A DNA stretch of 64,000 bases from Rusavskia elegans (GCA_011316305.1 SAUG01000044.1:372001-436000), one strand, 5' to 3'. Shown: positions 36,344 through 49,129, counted from the stretch's first letter. Numbers and translations: made by a program. The notes: generated from the sequence alone by a model not told the origin.

Positions 36344-38893
36344 TTTTAATAATTTACTATATTAGTTTTATTATTCTACTCTATAGATCGAACCGATACT
36401 ATTAAAACGGCTACGCTAAATATCTATAAAGAAAATACAAAATCTTTAAAAAATATAGTTTATCTAGATAAATATCTATTTTATATTATATATAAACCAT
36501 TTTCCGAATAAAGTAATTAAAGTTCTATTTACAATATTATATCTAGATAAAATAATTCTTAATTAGATATAATTCTATATAAAAGACTATTTTAATAATC
36601 CGGAAACCTAGAAAGAAAATAAAATATCTTAGATCTTTTATAACTTCCGTAACCTAATTATAGCTATTAAAGAAACCTTCGGAGATAATAATAAAGATAG
36701 AGTAATAGAATAAAGACAAATAGTACTAAAGTAATAGAAATCGGTAGCTATCTATACTATTAAGTTTAGAAAGTTAGTTTATAAACTAGACTAGAAAGAT
36801 TTAGCTTTAAAAGTCTATTTCTATAAAAGATACTATCTTAGAATTAAAATAGCTATAGTAGCGATTAAAAAACCAAACTCGCTAGTAGTATTTATTAAAA
36901 TAGCGATAAAAATCCATACTAGATAATACGAAATATATATAGATAAATAGACGTTTAGTAAAATAGAACCTGCTAAAAGATAATCTAAAGGAAATCTAAT
37001 AGAACTCGATAGAACCTAGACTAAAAAATTATATACTAAGGTTTATTACTTATATAAAAAGATAGGATACCTTAAAAGAAATTACCTAACTAAAGAAATA
37101 ACCGAAATAACCGAATACTAGTTTAAAGTAATAGAAGAATTATCTAGAAATAAAGCTAGGAAATATATAACTAAAAGTTAAATCGCCTGCTATAATAATA
37201 ATTACTTTATCTATCTTTTAGATAAAGTGAGATTAGGATAATACCCTACGGAACTAAAAAGAATAAAGAAAAATAAATATCCTATAATAGAGTTTAAACT
37301 ATATAAAACGAAAGAATCTTTTATAGCAATATTTAAAATTAATATTAGATATTATAAAATAATAGCTCTAGTAAATTTAGAAAAGAAAAATAAGATTACT
37401 AAAAGATTTTACAAATAAATTAAAGGATATATTAATAAATACCTCTACTAGGATCATAGATTTATAGAAATAGAAGTTAAAATAAAAAACAGATTTATTA
37501 GAATTATAGACTTTATAGTAATTAAAAATTCAAAGTAATATATCGTTTAAAGAAACGAATAGAAAGAAATAATTTTAGAAAAACCGGCGTAGGAAAGTAT
37601 TATAGAAAGAAAAATAAAATTTTAAACAATATATCTTCTCGTATATAAAAATCTTTTATATAAAAAACTCGATTTGAAATCTGGTATAATATACGACTAA
37701 ATTCGAGATATAAATATAAAATTTAAATATAGAAGCGAAGTCTAGAAAATACTAATTTAGAAAGAATATTACTATTTACTATAAAAGCTAGCCAAAAAAA
37801 TATAATAAAAGTTGAAAATTAATTTAAAGCCATTAGATAGACTATATTGAAAAGATCTATAATAGTATAGTTCAAAATATAGAAAGAATTAAATATAAAT
37901 CTAATCCGGAAGATATATTAAATATAGTTAAAGAAATCCTAATCTCTATACGAAATATATAATTAAAAAATAACGAATTAAACTTGTCGCTATTTTTATT
38001 ATTATAGTACAAGATATTAGCTAAAAAATAAAAGTTAGCAGAAATATCGGAAGATCTAGAAGCTATTTATAATATCGGAACTTAATATCAATCTATAGTT
38101 TTAGTCGATAAAGGAGTCTTTTATTAGATACTCTTTTAAAAACCGGTTATATCTAGCAGTTAAGAAAAATCGAATTCTCGTAAAAACTAATTAGGATTAC
38201 CCGAAATAAACCTAGGTATAGATTTAACGGACGTCTTTTACGCGGCTAGCGTATAAATATCGGTAGAATAAAATACTATAGAATCGTTAAATTTATTTAG
38301 ACGAGATAAAACACGTTATTCCTAAATAATAAAATTACCCTCGCGTTTATCCAAAGCGCGATAATAAGTAATAAAATACTCTTGCTTTCTAAAAAGCTAG
38401 CGGAGATCTAACTCCTAAGCAAGATAATAATTACGAATTTCTTTTTCGGAATTAAAAAAGGATTCGATATAATAATAGGCTTCGGAATACTTTTTAAAAA
38501 CGTTTTTAATATTAGAACGCAGCTTGCTTTTTTTATCTTTAAGACGTTTCCCTATATAAAATTAGTAGCAGAATCGGATAGAAAATAGAGAAATTATAGA
38601 TAGTATTAGAAATTAGCAGGTTATAGGATTTCTTAACCCGAGTATATTTACTATAAATATTACCCTCGACCTCGACCTTATACTCTTTTAAAGGATTACA
38701 AATATAAAGGCTATACGGAAAAAATATAATAATACTTTTCGACTAAATATAAGAAAAAATTTTAATCGGTTTCCTTTTTAAAAATATAGAATAAATATAT
38801 TCAAAAATAAAAAATAAAAAAAGGAAAAATTTTGACGTTTTTATACTCTATAGACGGAATAAAGCTAGATAAAAAGCGATATAGGAAGGGTTA
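36344..38893 (+). pseudogene. gag-like relic with destroyed zinc knuckle
   Basis: Nucleocapsid-type protein. At 37044-37085 the reading YYLYKKIGYLKRNY matches CX2CX4HX4C with every Cys and His converted to Tyr. The region before it (36700-37030) is Lys- and Glu-rich, as in gag. Further down (38150-38560) another open-looking stretch could be protease or the gag tail, but no catalytic Asp motif is clear. Many TAA/TAG interrupt the frame. Confidence 0.6.
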
Positions 38894-39301
38894 TATTATA
38901 TCTATAACTCTATAGAAATACTTTAGAAAATTGGCTAGGTAAACGAAACTAATTATCTATAGTCGTCTATAGCCGATATAGCCGCCTCTCCTATAAAGAC
39001 TTTTAGTAGACGGCTATCTATCGGTTCTAGTAGTTACTTTCAATATATATATCGCTTATTACTTCTATAGATAGGTTCTTTTACTAGTTATTATTATATT
39101 TATTAAATAGACCTATTTATTGTCCTATAATTACCTCCGTAATAAAAACGCCTCGTAATATCGTAATCTTACTTTTACGGCTATACGAGACTAGTTACGA
39201 TAATCTACGTTAGAATTCCTTTACTATTTAGTAGCTCGGACTACGCCTACGGCTATAGCTAGGCTCGAGCGCAACGCCTTCTGATATATAGAGACGTTAT
39301 A
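38894..39301 (+). repeat. 3' LTR of the nested element
   Basis: 408 bp, collinear with 35937-36343, ending AGAGACGTTATA. It is followed by TTTAT, the right copy of the target duplication. Confidence 0.88.
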
Positions 39302-39874
39302 TTTATATATCGAAATCTTTCTTTAAATATTTCTTTTCTATATCCGAGAGTTTATTAAAGTACTATTATAGAGCTTTACCGCGAAGATATATCTGTAAGT
39401 TTTCTTTAACTTTACTATTTAATTTAGCGACGTTTTTAACTCGTTCAATAAAGATATAGATATCGTAGAAGTAGATATCCTTGTATATATATTCGATATA
39501 AGACTTGGTTTCGACTAATTTATTATTATAGAAGAGGTAAAAGTAACTAATATCGCCTGCGACGAATTTCTCGTATTTATCGATTCTAGTAAAAAACGTA
39601 GAAAATTTAGACGGAAGTAAAAGTATTTTTTTCTTTCGCTAGTAAAATTTTCTAAACTCTTTCTAAATTGCCGTATTCTATTTCTAGATTACTATATTCT
39701 GATTTTCTAACCTTTCGAGAAATTATACTACGGTAGGATCCGCGCTACGATTTTGCGTCGTAGTTAATTTCCGGTTTATACCCGCTTTAGATAAAGTAGA
39801 AAGATCCGCTAGGACTTTATCGACCGTATCTTTCTTTTTTTTATTTTTAGATAAGATTCGAAAATTTACGATAG

Positions 39875-40290
39875 TGTTACGTCCACGACTTTATAGAGAT
39901 ACTCTAGAAGATTGGCCAAGCAAGCGAGTCTAATTATCTATAGCCGTCTATAGCCGCTATAGCCGTTCTTCCTAATAGGACTTTTAGTAGGCGGCTACCT
40001 ATCGGTCTATACGGCTATTTTTAATATATATATCACTTATTACTTCTATAGGTAGCTTCTTTCGTTAGGCGTTAATATAATTATTAAATACGTTTCTACT
40101 GAATACTATTTTCTTTTTAAATACCTTACAATAAAGATACTTCGTAATATCAGAACTATATCCTTACGGCTATATAGGATTAGTTACGATAATCTATAAT
40201 AACATTCCTTTATTATTTAATAGCTCGGACTACGTCTACGGCTATAGCTAGGCTCGAGCGTAACGCCTTTTGATATTCAAGAACGTTACA
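39875..40290 (+). mobile_element. Solo LTR of the same family
   Basis: 416 bp with intact TGTTACGTCC start and CGTTACA end, flanked by perfect GATAG duplications (39870-39874, 40291-40295). It lies in the gag region of the Gypsy. The duplication shows a real insertion followed by LTR-LTR recombination. It is the best-preserved LTR of the family in this window. Confidence 0.93.
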
Positions 40291-40872
40291 GATAGTTCGT
40301 ATATATATAGAATTATTCCGAAGCTCCGCTATAAAGTCTTTAAAACATTTAATAGCAGCTCGCGCTATAGTCCCGCTATCTAACTATTCGTCGGGCTATC
40401 TAGGCGATCGTAGTAGCCGGGAAGATAATCTTATTTTAGCGCCTATAGCGTTATCTACTTCGGTTCTAGAAGGCCTAGAATCGCTGTAATTATAGTATAC
40501 GAAGTTTAATAAATCTAGTAAATTCTAAACCTAGATAATAGCGTATCTAGAGCCGATTTTATTTATAAATTCGATAAACTAGTATCCGAAAAAGATGGTA
40601 GTATCGTCGAAAGATAAAAGTAGCTAGTCTATCGATAATTTAACTAATTAGAATCTAATTAATAAACCGTTTTATACCTATTATATCTAAGTATACAAGA
40701 TATAATTAGCAAGGAACGGTAGTTAATTAGTAAATACTATTAATAAAATATACTTAATTAAAATAATTAATATCTCCGAAACTACGGATAATATTACTAG
40801 TATTATTAGTATTTGTAAACGCTATATATATATTATATTGTATATATAAATAAAACTATTATTACTATTAAT

Positions 40873-41115
40873 TATTTTAGATCGATTTAATATAATAATA
40901 ATAGCTTGATATTTTTATATAATAAGAAAAGTTTCTCTATAAATAAGCGAATAAAGCTAAGCCCTAGGTCTAATCGGATAACGAATCCCGTAGAACTAAT
41001 AAACCGCGGTTAAATAAAACTTAGTCAGCGTATTAGTCAGCCGGTACCATCGGCCAGTATCTCTATATCTACTACATTCTATATAAGCTGTAGATAGTTC
41101 AAATGGTTTATAACA
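40873..41115 (-). repeat. 5' LTR of the full-length Gypsy
   Basis: 243 bp, TATTTTAGATCG to GGTTTATAACA, collinear with 29865-30106. The ATAAT after it is the target duplication. As the element is minus-sense, this is the promoter-side LTR. No promoter motif is claimed. Confidence 0.88.
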
Positions 41116-41143
41116 ATAATTTACTTTGTTAACTAAAATAAAA

Positions 41144-42034
41144 TCTTTCTGAATAGCTTTTATCAAAAATTATATTGAATTTATATATATATATATATAT
41201 ATATTTTTTAATAACGTTATATACGGCAACGATCGTTGTATTTTATATTTAAAGAAATTTTTACAGCTAAAGATATACAGTTCGTTAGACAAGATTTATA
41301 ATATCGTCAATTACTTCTATTTGACCATTTTCTTTTTAATTCGATCACGAATCCTCTATTATATAAGTATAACTTCGTCACTCGCAGTTCTCGATCTAAT
41401 CTACAGTTATCGCTTCGGCTATACTTATCGTATAACCCGTACCTAAACGCTCCGCTAAACTATTAAAATACTTTTTAGCCCGCGTAGATTTAAAAGGGTT
41501 TCTAGACAGTATACTAGCTACTACGGCTAGAATTTTTACCCGGTTAATTAGAATAAAGAAGTATAGAAAGTTCGGATAGCGTATTTTAAAGAAAGTAAAA
41601 AAGAAATTTTTATCGTAGTTAATATAGATTTTATTAGCTATAATAAAATAGTTAACGTCCGTAAAAATAGATATAGTTATTACAGATAAAAGTACTATCG
41701 TTAAATTTAGTTAATAGCTATAGCTATTACGGGAATATATCCGTATATAAAAGATTTTAGGCTTATATTACTAGTAAAAAAAGAAGAAAAAAAAGCGATA
41801 ACTACAAGGTATATTTATCTATAAAAGTTTCTACGTTAAATTATCTACAGAATGATATATTATATTATTAATCAAATTTTAAATTAAAATTCTAAAGTAC
41901 ATCTATTTATATTAATTAAATTAAAATATAAATTCTACTATTATATATTCGAATATTCGTATATTAACGTTTGTTTTATTTATCGAACCACTAGTTTACC
42001 GGGTATTAAAACCAAAACCAAATTAACTAAATAA
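41144..42034 (+). repeat. Repeat A, copy A4
   Basis: 891 bp flanked by perfect 13-bp duplications AACTAAAATAAAA (41131-41143 and 42035-42047). It ends with CGAACCACTAGTTTACCGGG and TTAACTAAATAAA. It inserted into the remainder of A10, immediately beyond the Gypsy LTR, which is an A-in-A insertion. Confidence 0.88.
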
Positions 42035-42530
42035 AACTAAAATAAAAACATGTAAAGAAATCGGATAATAAATTATATAAACGATAAAAAAACGTTTTTA
42101 TTATAGTCGACGAAAATTATTTTTACTATATTATTTTGGCCGATATCCGCGAAAGTAGATAAAGTTATTATAGATATAACAAAGTACTACTATCCTATTG
42201 ATCTTATAGCTATAGCTACAAGAGATATCTTAATATATATAAAAAAATATAGTAAATTGTACTACTTACGATGATATAATATTATAGAACTTTTATTATT
42301 AGTAAAAAAAATGTAAAAAAGCGATAACTATAAAGTTTATACATTATATTATCGGTATAATAACAAGTTATTTTAATAAATAGATTTGAATTAAATCTAA
42401 ATAAACGTTATTAGTATAATTTAAATTAAAGTATAAATACTATCATTGTTTGTTCGATACTAGAATATCAATATTTAATTTATTTACCGAACAATTACTT
42501 TATCGGATATTAAAATTAAAACCAATATAA
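42035..42530 (+). repeat. Repeat A, copy A10, last part
   Basis: This resumes the A sequence interrupted at 41130: ACTAAAATAAAAA, then GTCGACGAAAATT, then AAAGTAGATAAAGTTATTATAG, and ends near TTATCGGATATTAAAATTAAAACC. Together with 29665-29864 and 41116-41130 it reconstructs one old A copy split by the Gypsy element and by A4. Confidence 0.7.
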
Positions 42531-42939
42531 AAGAAATAGATTCATTAGTATTTTATTTATATAAAGCAAGTTTACACTATAGTATTACTAGAACCCGCGA
42601 TAAACTTGATAAAGTAATATCGACGAGCGATATTAAGTTTAGAACGATATTAGTCTATAGTATAAACAAAAAGGAAATAAAAAAAAGATTTCGAAAAGAA
42701 AATCAAAGAAAAAAGAACAGTATTATAACAAATCTACTAGATACTACTAATAAAATATTTAGAACCAATTATTTTAATATATACTAAAAATTGGAATATC
42801 ATTGAATAAATAGTATTACTTAATATTAAAGAGAACTTTAGTTATTTAATTGTAGTTAGTCGGCTAATAATACTAAATATATTAACTATCGGAAACTTTA
42901 TAATCTATATAACTTTCGACTCGATAATTTTATAGTTTA

Positions 42940-44600
42940 TAGACTGGCTATTTCGGTATAGATTTCTATCGGTATTTCGAAAACTCGATCTAAATTTTAG
43001 TAAATCGGTTTGATCCGATCCGCCAAACGGCTCGCGTTAGTTTCTAATATTAGAACCGAAAGTCGAATCGGGTTATAAAATAGAAATTAATAGAAATCAG
43101 ACCTAATTTACTAAACCTTCTATATATAATATTATTTATTAATTTATTAATTTAATTTTAATATTCTATTCTTTTATTTTCTTTAGAATTCGTTCTATAT
43201 TTATTTTAGTTTATAAATACTTTATCGTTATTTCTATGTTATTTTTTATAACTAGATTAAATTTAAAGTTTTTACCTAGTTTTCTAAATTGACCGTGGGC
43301 AAAGTAATTATAGTTATTTTATTAATTTAGTATACTATAAATATATTCATTTTTTAATAGATTATTAAATTTGATTTAGAATATAAAATTATCCGGTAGT
43401 TTATTATTATTTATTTATTTAGACGTATCTACGGAAAATACTAAATAAAAAGCTATTACATTAAAGTTTTTAATATTATAAAAACGAATATACTAGTAAA
43501 ACTTCTCTATTAAATTAAAAAAAAAGTTTTATAATTTTTATTTTTTTTCGATCATATATTTATATATTTAAAGAAATATTAGAACGTATTTATCGATTAT
43601 AATAATAAAAACCTAAAAATATCTCCGTATATCTATAATTTCTACTATTTTCTATTCTTGTATTTAAATATATATTTATATCAATTTATTAATCTATTTT
43701 TTAATCTATTATTTTAAAATTTGTTCCGTTTTGAACTTCGCGTATTAGTATTCGATTTTAAAAGTTCTAGCTAAATCTAGTAGTATAAATTTAACTTTAA
43801 ATGCTTATAGGAAATTCTATAAATAGATTTCTATTTCTTTTGATATAGATTTAGTTTAATACTATAATTATATTCTAAAAAAATTCGATAACCTTATTAA
43901 ACGTATCGTATTCTTTTTTCTATTAAACAATTTTTAATTTATATTATTTTATATAGATATTATAAACGGATACGGCGTTTACTATAGTAATAATATTCGT
44001 ACTATTTCAAAAATTTGGCTTAGATTCTACTAGCCTATCTATAAATTGGAATCTAATTAATTTTAATAAATTAATAAAATTCTAGACTAGGAAGCTGACG
44101 GCTTTATTTTTAACTATAGAAATTTAGATATTTTATTTATTAGTTTTATCGAATTTTAACTCGCGTTTATTTATCTTAAATTTTTAATTAAATATTTTAA
44201 AAAAGAAAAAAAAAAGATCTTTCGGTGAAATATAAATTCTTTTATAGTAGATTTAATTAATTAAATCGTTTTAAATAAAGAGTAAATATTTTATTATAAA
44301 AATTACTATAGAGCTTTCTACGGCGATATTATAATGTAAATGATTATTTAAATAAAGTTTCAATAATTATAAATATAAAGGTATATATTATCGGATTTAT
44401 AACTATTAGCCGGTACAAAGAAATTATATTGTAATTAATTAATATTAGAGTAGAAATCTATAAAATATTTATTTATATAAAAAGTAGTAAATATTAAAAA
44501 GATGCTAAATCTATTTAGAATTACGCTAAACTTTATAGAGCCGGTATATATAACTTTAACGGGTTTTAGAAAGAAATACTAACTGGCTTCTTTATAAATT
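42940..44600 (-). mobile_element. hAT derivative, minus orientation, far end not found
   Basis: It starts TAGACTGGCTATTTCGG at 42940 with the subterminal block AAATCGGTTTGATCCGATCCG, the reverse of the right end of the family. The interior is AT-rich and only partly matches other copies. No opposite terminal repeat is visible before 44600, so it is truncated or interrupted. Confidence 0.65.
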
Positions 44601-44604
44601 TTTT

Positions 44605-44870
44605 ATAATCGCTTTTACATACTGATATCTATATTTTCAACAGTTTTTTGACAGTTATTAGATTGCAACGCGAAATTATTCTGGCTACCATATTGTATTT
44701 AGTATCTTTGAAATTCGTTATAAATTTGAACAGGCTTTCTATTTGTATTAAATCATTGCTATCTATAGTATATATTGACAGCAACATTTTAGAACGTCTG
44801 TGAACATATGTCAAATCCTTTAGCCTTCGTTGTATTTACGAAATACTATCAGTTACGATTAGAGTTATAA
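44605..44870. other. Island with little or no RIP damage
   Basis: About 265 bp in which CA and TG dinucleotides are common, unlike everything around it. It contains a minus-strand frame of 61 codons (44629-44814) starting with ATG, without recognisable motifs. It could be a young insertion, a fragment of single-copy DNA, or the edge of a low-copy gene. No terminal repeats or flanking duplication were recognised. Confidence 0.5.
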
Positions 44871-45794
44871 TCCGCGTACTATACTTTATTACTAAAATAT
44901 TCTATTAGACTGGCTATCGGATCGGATTTCGAATCTAGATTAGTTAATCCGATCCGATCTGATCCGGATTAAATTAGATTATTTTAAAATTTAATCTAAT
45001 TTGGCTCCGGGTTAAACTCGGAAATCTAGATTTAATCCGCTAAAATTACTAAAATCTTCTTTTCTATATTATAATATCTATTTTTTTACTAATAATATAG
45101 TAATTTATCGAAATAATATTTTTCTTTAGAATTTCTATTTCTAGATAAAAATAACCAGTTAGATAATTTATTAATTTCTTTTATATTTTTATTATTTTGA
45201 ATTTCTATTTTCTTTTTTATTTCACTACTTTTTTTCTATTTTTATTTTTATTTTTATATTTATTTTTATTTTTATTATAATTAAAGTTATTACTTTTAGC
45301 TAAACTTTTATATTTTTTCGAATTTAGTATTATTCTATTTAATAGAATATCATTCTATAATCTAGTTTTTAATATCAATTTTAATAATATTATTAGTATT
45401 TTTGTCCTTTTTTTTATATAAAGATTCGATAGCTATACTAGCTATATTACTACTATAGCTTAATTTTTTAGTAAACTTTAACTACTGTTATAGGACTTCT
45501 AGTATTCTTGTAGTTTTAAATTTTTCAAAGTCTATATAAAAGATTAATTATTATTAAATAAAATTATCGAATAGAATTATATATTTAAATAAAAATAATA
45601 CGTCTATATCTTTAATAGCTATAGTAGATTCGAGGAGATATTAGAAATAAATAATTATAAATTAGATAGTTCTACTAATATTTATTATATTATTCTAATA
45701 TATTATTTTATTCCATTTCTACTTTATTTAATTAATAAATATTACTTCCTCTATTTCTTTTTAACGAGTTTTAATATAGAATTTAGTTTTATAA

Positions 45795-47168
45795 TTTAGT
45801 TATTTATTTTAGTTTTAGTACCCGGTAAACCAGTGGTCCGATAAGTATATTAAATATTAGTATACTAGTATCGAAGATACGGTAGTAGAATTTATATTCT
45901 AGTTTAATCAACGTAAATAACTATTTCTTAGAATTTTAATTTATATTTATTTAGTTATAAAATATATCTTTCTACCGATAGTTTATTATAGAAATTTTCA
46001 TAGATAAATATATTTTTTAATTATCGCTTTTTCTTTTTTTTTCTTTTACTAGTAACATAAACCTAAAACCTTTTACGTATATATATATTCCCGTAAAAGA
46101 TATAGCTATAAACTCACCTAGACGATAGTATATCTATAATAACTATATCTACTCGCGCGGTCGTCGACTATTTTATTATAGCTAGAATAATCTATTTCGA
46201 TTTCGATAAAGAATTTTTTTTACTACCTTTAAAATATACTATCCGATATTTTTAGTTTCCTTTAATTTAATCGACCGGGTAAAACTTTTAGCTATAGTAG
46301 CTAGCGTACTATCTAGCGATCTTTATAAAACTAGATAGATAAAAAAGTACTTTAATAATTTAATAGAACGTTAAGATATAGATTATATAATAAATATAGC
46401 CGAGGTATTAGACGTAGATAATTATTTCGCAGTATAGTAGATTGATATAGCGGACATAATAGAAGCTGATAATTATATATAACGTCGAAAGAGAAATATA
46501 TAGTATTTAAATATAGTACAATATTCGTAATCGAATAAAAAAGAAAATAGTTAAATAGAAGTGATTAATTGCGCTATAAATCTTGCCTAACGAACTTTAA
46601 CTGTAAAAGTTTCTTTATAAGGAAAATATAATAATCGTTGCTATATATAACGTTGATAAAATATATATATATATATATATATATATAGACCTGGGTGGCG
46701 CAGCGGTAACGTTACGTAACCTGGAGGCCCGGCGGATCCAGCGCTCTTCGGAGTTAACGAAGTTAATTCGACGGGTCGGAGGTTCGAATCCCTCGAAGGT
46801 TAACTAATATTTAAGTTTTTTCTATCGATTAAAAATCGATTTTATATAGAGTTTTTATATAGAAGGCTTATATAGTAGATCGTCTCGGCCTAGCCCGATC
46901 GATCGAATTAAAACGAGTTAATTAAAGTTAAATAGATTACGGTTTCCCTCTGGATTTTAGTCTAGATCTAGCTTCTTCGGGAGCTTTAAATTCGAGTTTT
47001 CGGTAAAATACTTGAGTACTAAATAATTGCGTAATCTAATCGAATTAGCGCCTCTAACGTTAAATTCGTAAAAGACTAAAATCAAAAATCCGAATGATTA
47101 ATCGCATATATATATATATATATAAAAACTTCATATAATTCCAAATAGAAATCTTTTAAAAAGATTAA
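45795..47168 (-). repeat. Repeat A, copy A6, interrupted by a SINE
   Basis: It begins TTAGTTATTTATTTTAG and CCCGGTAAACCAGTGGTCCG and ends after AAAACTTCATATAATTCC and a decayed hairpin. Flanks TTTTATAA and TTTTATAG form the target duplication, and the empty site can be read at 27530-27545 in the sister hAT. Its (TA)n run was the target of SINE C3. Confidence 0.85.
46688..47105 (+). mobile_element. tRNA-derived SINE, copy C3 (full length)
   Basis: 418 bp. Head GACCTGGGTGGCGCAGCGG (A-box), anticodon-arm-like CTGGA..TCCAG, B-box GGTTCGAATCC, then the family body to CCGAATGATTAATCGC. It is flanked on both sides by (TA)n. One of the two best copies for defining the family, with a nearly RIP-free head. 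Confidence 0.9.
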
Positions 47169-49129
47169 TTTTATAGTATAATACTATATAAATATTTATA
47201 CCAAATATTATTTATATTATTATATTAAATTACTATAAAGTTTTTTACTAATTCTATAATCCGTTTCTTTATTTCTAGTGTTTTCTTCTAAAAAGGCTAT
47301 TATATCTAAATCTATAGTTTTCTATTAATCGATTCTCTTTAGTTTCTAAAAGTATTTATATATAGTAATAAAATCTATATTTTATTTTCTATAAAGTATA
47401 TCTTTAGAACCCGATAATTTTCTACTATATTAATAGTTTACGACCGATTTAGATTTTATAAATAGTAATTTTATTTTAGATATAGCGGGATACTAGATAG
47501 TAGTATAGATAATATAATAGAATAATATAATTGATACTAGAAAAAGTTTATATAAAGTAGTAGCTAAAAGTATATAGAAATATATAGTAAAATAGTTTAA
47601 AAGTTTATAGAAATATATAAATTCGTTTACTTTAGCCGAAATCTAGCTAATAATTATATTAATTAACTAAACTTTACTTCAGATCTTTTTTTTTATTAAC
47701 TATTACTATAGAATTCTAATATAATATAAATCGCGTTATATTCTTTATCTTTCTATCTAATATATTGTATAAATATATTTATAGTACGTATAAATCGAAC
47801 TAGTCATATAATTAAACAATATAATAACCTATATAATAGCGTTAAAAGATAATCTAGTATATAAAAATATTACGATACCGATTTATAAAAATCTAGAGAA
47901 AACTAGAAATAATCGAATTAAATAAAAGAAAAGGGAATTTATTAATAACGTAGTAAAAATAATATTCTAATATAATATATTCTAAATAGATTAGATTATA
48001 TATCGATAGGAATGTAAATAGAAAACTAGTACTATAGTCTTCCGATATATCTATCGCTACTAAAAAGATTTCGAAAATGAAATTCTAAAAATACTATTTA
48101 TCAGACTATACCGCGAAATCTTTAAAGATATCGCTATAGAAATATTAAACTTAGCTAGGATTATTAGAATATAGAATACAATATTAGTAATTTTTTAAAA
48201 CTTTATGAAAATATATATTATTATTTATTTAATAAATAAATATATTATTTTATTATATTACTATTTATATAGGATAATATTTATATTATTTAAAAATCAA
48301 TTTTGTAGTAATTTACGCTAAACGAATTACTATCTAAATTAAAGATCTTTTATTTATTAAAAAGTTAATGAAAAATTTAGAGATATAGCTAGAAAATAAA
48401 AAACTAGTTAATAATTAAACTTTATATAATTAAAAAATCCGGACAGAAAATATATAATCTAGAAATTTTTTAAAAATAATAATGTAGATTATAACTATTA
48501 TACTAGTTTGTTTCAAATTAAATATATAACTACTTTATATTATCTAAATTATTCATTATAATTAAATGAAATAAAATATTTAATATAATAATTATTAATA
48601 AAAACTATAGTATTCGACTATCTAATATAATTATTAATCGAATCGGATCGGGTTTTTATTAGTATTTATTTTATAATCTATATTAACTTTCGGTTCTAAT
48701 ATTAGAAACTAATCTAAACTATTTAACGGATCGAATCGAATCGATTTACTAAAACTCGGGTCGGGTTTCTATAATACCGACGCGAATCTATACCGAAATA
48801 ACCAATCTATATTCTATAGAAAACGCTAAAATACTCTATAGTCAAACTTTATAATATAGAATATAGCGTATCCGAGCTGACCAATTAAATAATCTAAATT
48901 TAAAAGGTCCATCCGTTGTATTTTAGAAAGGCCAGAATCTAATATCAGATATTAGTCAACGGTAAAAAACGAAAACGTTATATTAATTTTATATACTTTT
49001 TTTATCTAACTAGATATATCGTTTCTATTTTATTTTACCATCAGAATATCCAATACTATTTTACTTTTATCGGATTTTTTTTTAACTATTTTTTATAACT
49101 ATAAATTCTATATTTTCTATATAAAATTT

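Larger units (their letters stand above)
35937..39301 (+). mobile_element. LTR retrotransposon with gag only, nested in the Gypsy
   Basis: The LTRs at 35937-36343 and 38894-39301 share the order GTCCACGA/GTCTATAA, TATAGCCG..TATAGCCG, CTACGCCTA and TCGAGC. The element is flanked by TTTAT on both sides (35932-35936, 39302-39306), a perfect 5-bp duplication. A purine run ATAGGAAGGG lies just before the 3' LTR, fitting a polypurine tract for a plus-sense element. The 2.55-kb interior carries a mutated zinc knuckle, and I see no reverse transcriptase motif. It was therefore probably non-autonomous, or its pol was deleted. Confidence 0.9.
34300..40860 (-). pseudogene. Gypsy gag relic, split by two LTR insertions
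   Basis: Structural capsid protein of the Gypsy element. The minus-strand reading of 39302-39600 contains YLRGKALQ..YFNKLSDIEKKYL, the capsid motif around LRGxAxxWY in this family, with Trp lost to a stop. Acidic and aromatic-rich sequence at 34860-35075 (AEPYNTDIEYYKG, SEYKDIS) is a later part of gag. The 3.4-kb LTR element at 35937 and the solo LTR at 39875 interrupt it. Exact ends are not determinable. Confidence 0.65.
29865..41115 (-). mobile_element. Full-length Ty3/Gypsy LTR retrotransposon with two nested insertions
   Basis: Two LTRs of 242 and 243 bp (29865-30106, 40873-41115), starting TGTT/TATT and ending ATAATA/ATAACA, are flanked by the 5-bp duplication ATAAT (29860-29864 and 41116-41120). 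Coding sense is minus: gag lies near the 41-kb side and pol runs toward 30 kb. Without the nested LTR element (35937-39301) and solo LTR (39875-40290) its length is about 7.5 kb, normal for a fungal Gypsy. It landed inside repeat A10. RIP has destroyed every frame. Confidence 0.92.
44906..48809 (+). mobile_element. hAT derivative with nested A and SINE
   Basis: Terminal repeats TAGACTGGCTATCGG and AACCAATCTA are flanked by perfect 8-bp duplications TATTCTAT (44898-44905, 48810-48817). Without the nested repeat A6 it is about 2.5 kb: it lacks the transposase but retains the minus-strand accessory region (about 45190-45780 and 47180-47720) and the 3' third. It is collinear with the copy at 26625, so this is a recurrent derivative form, not an isolated deletion. 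Confidence 0.92.
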
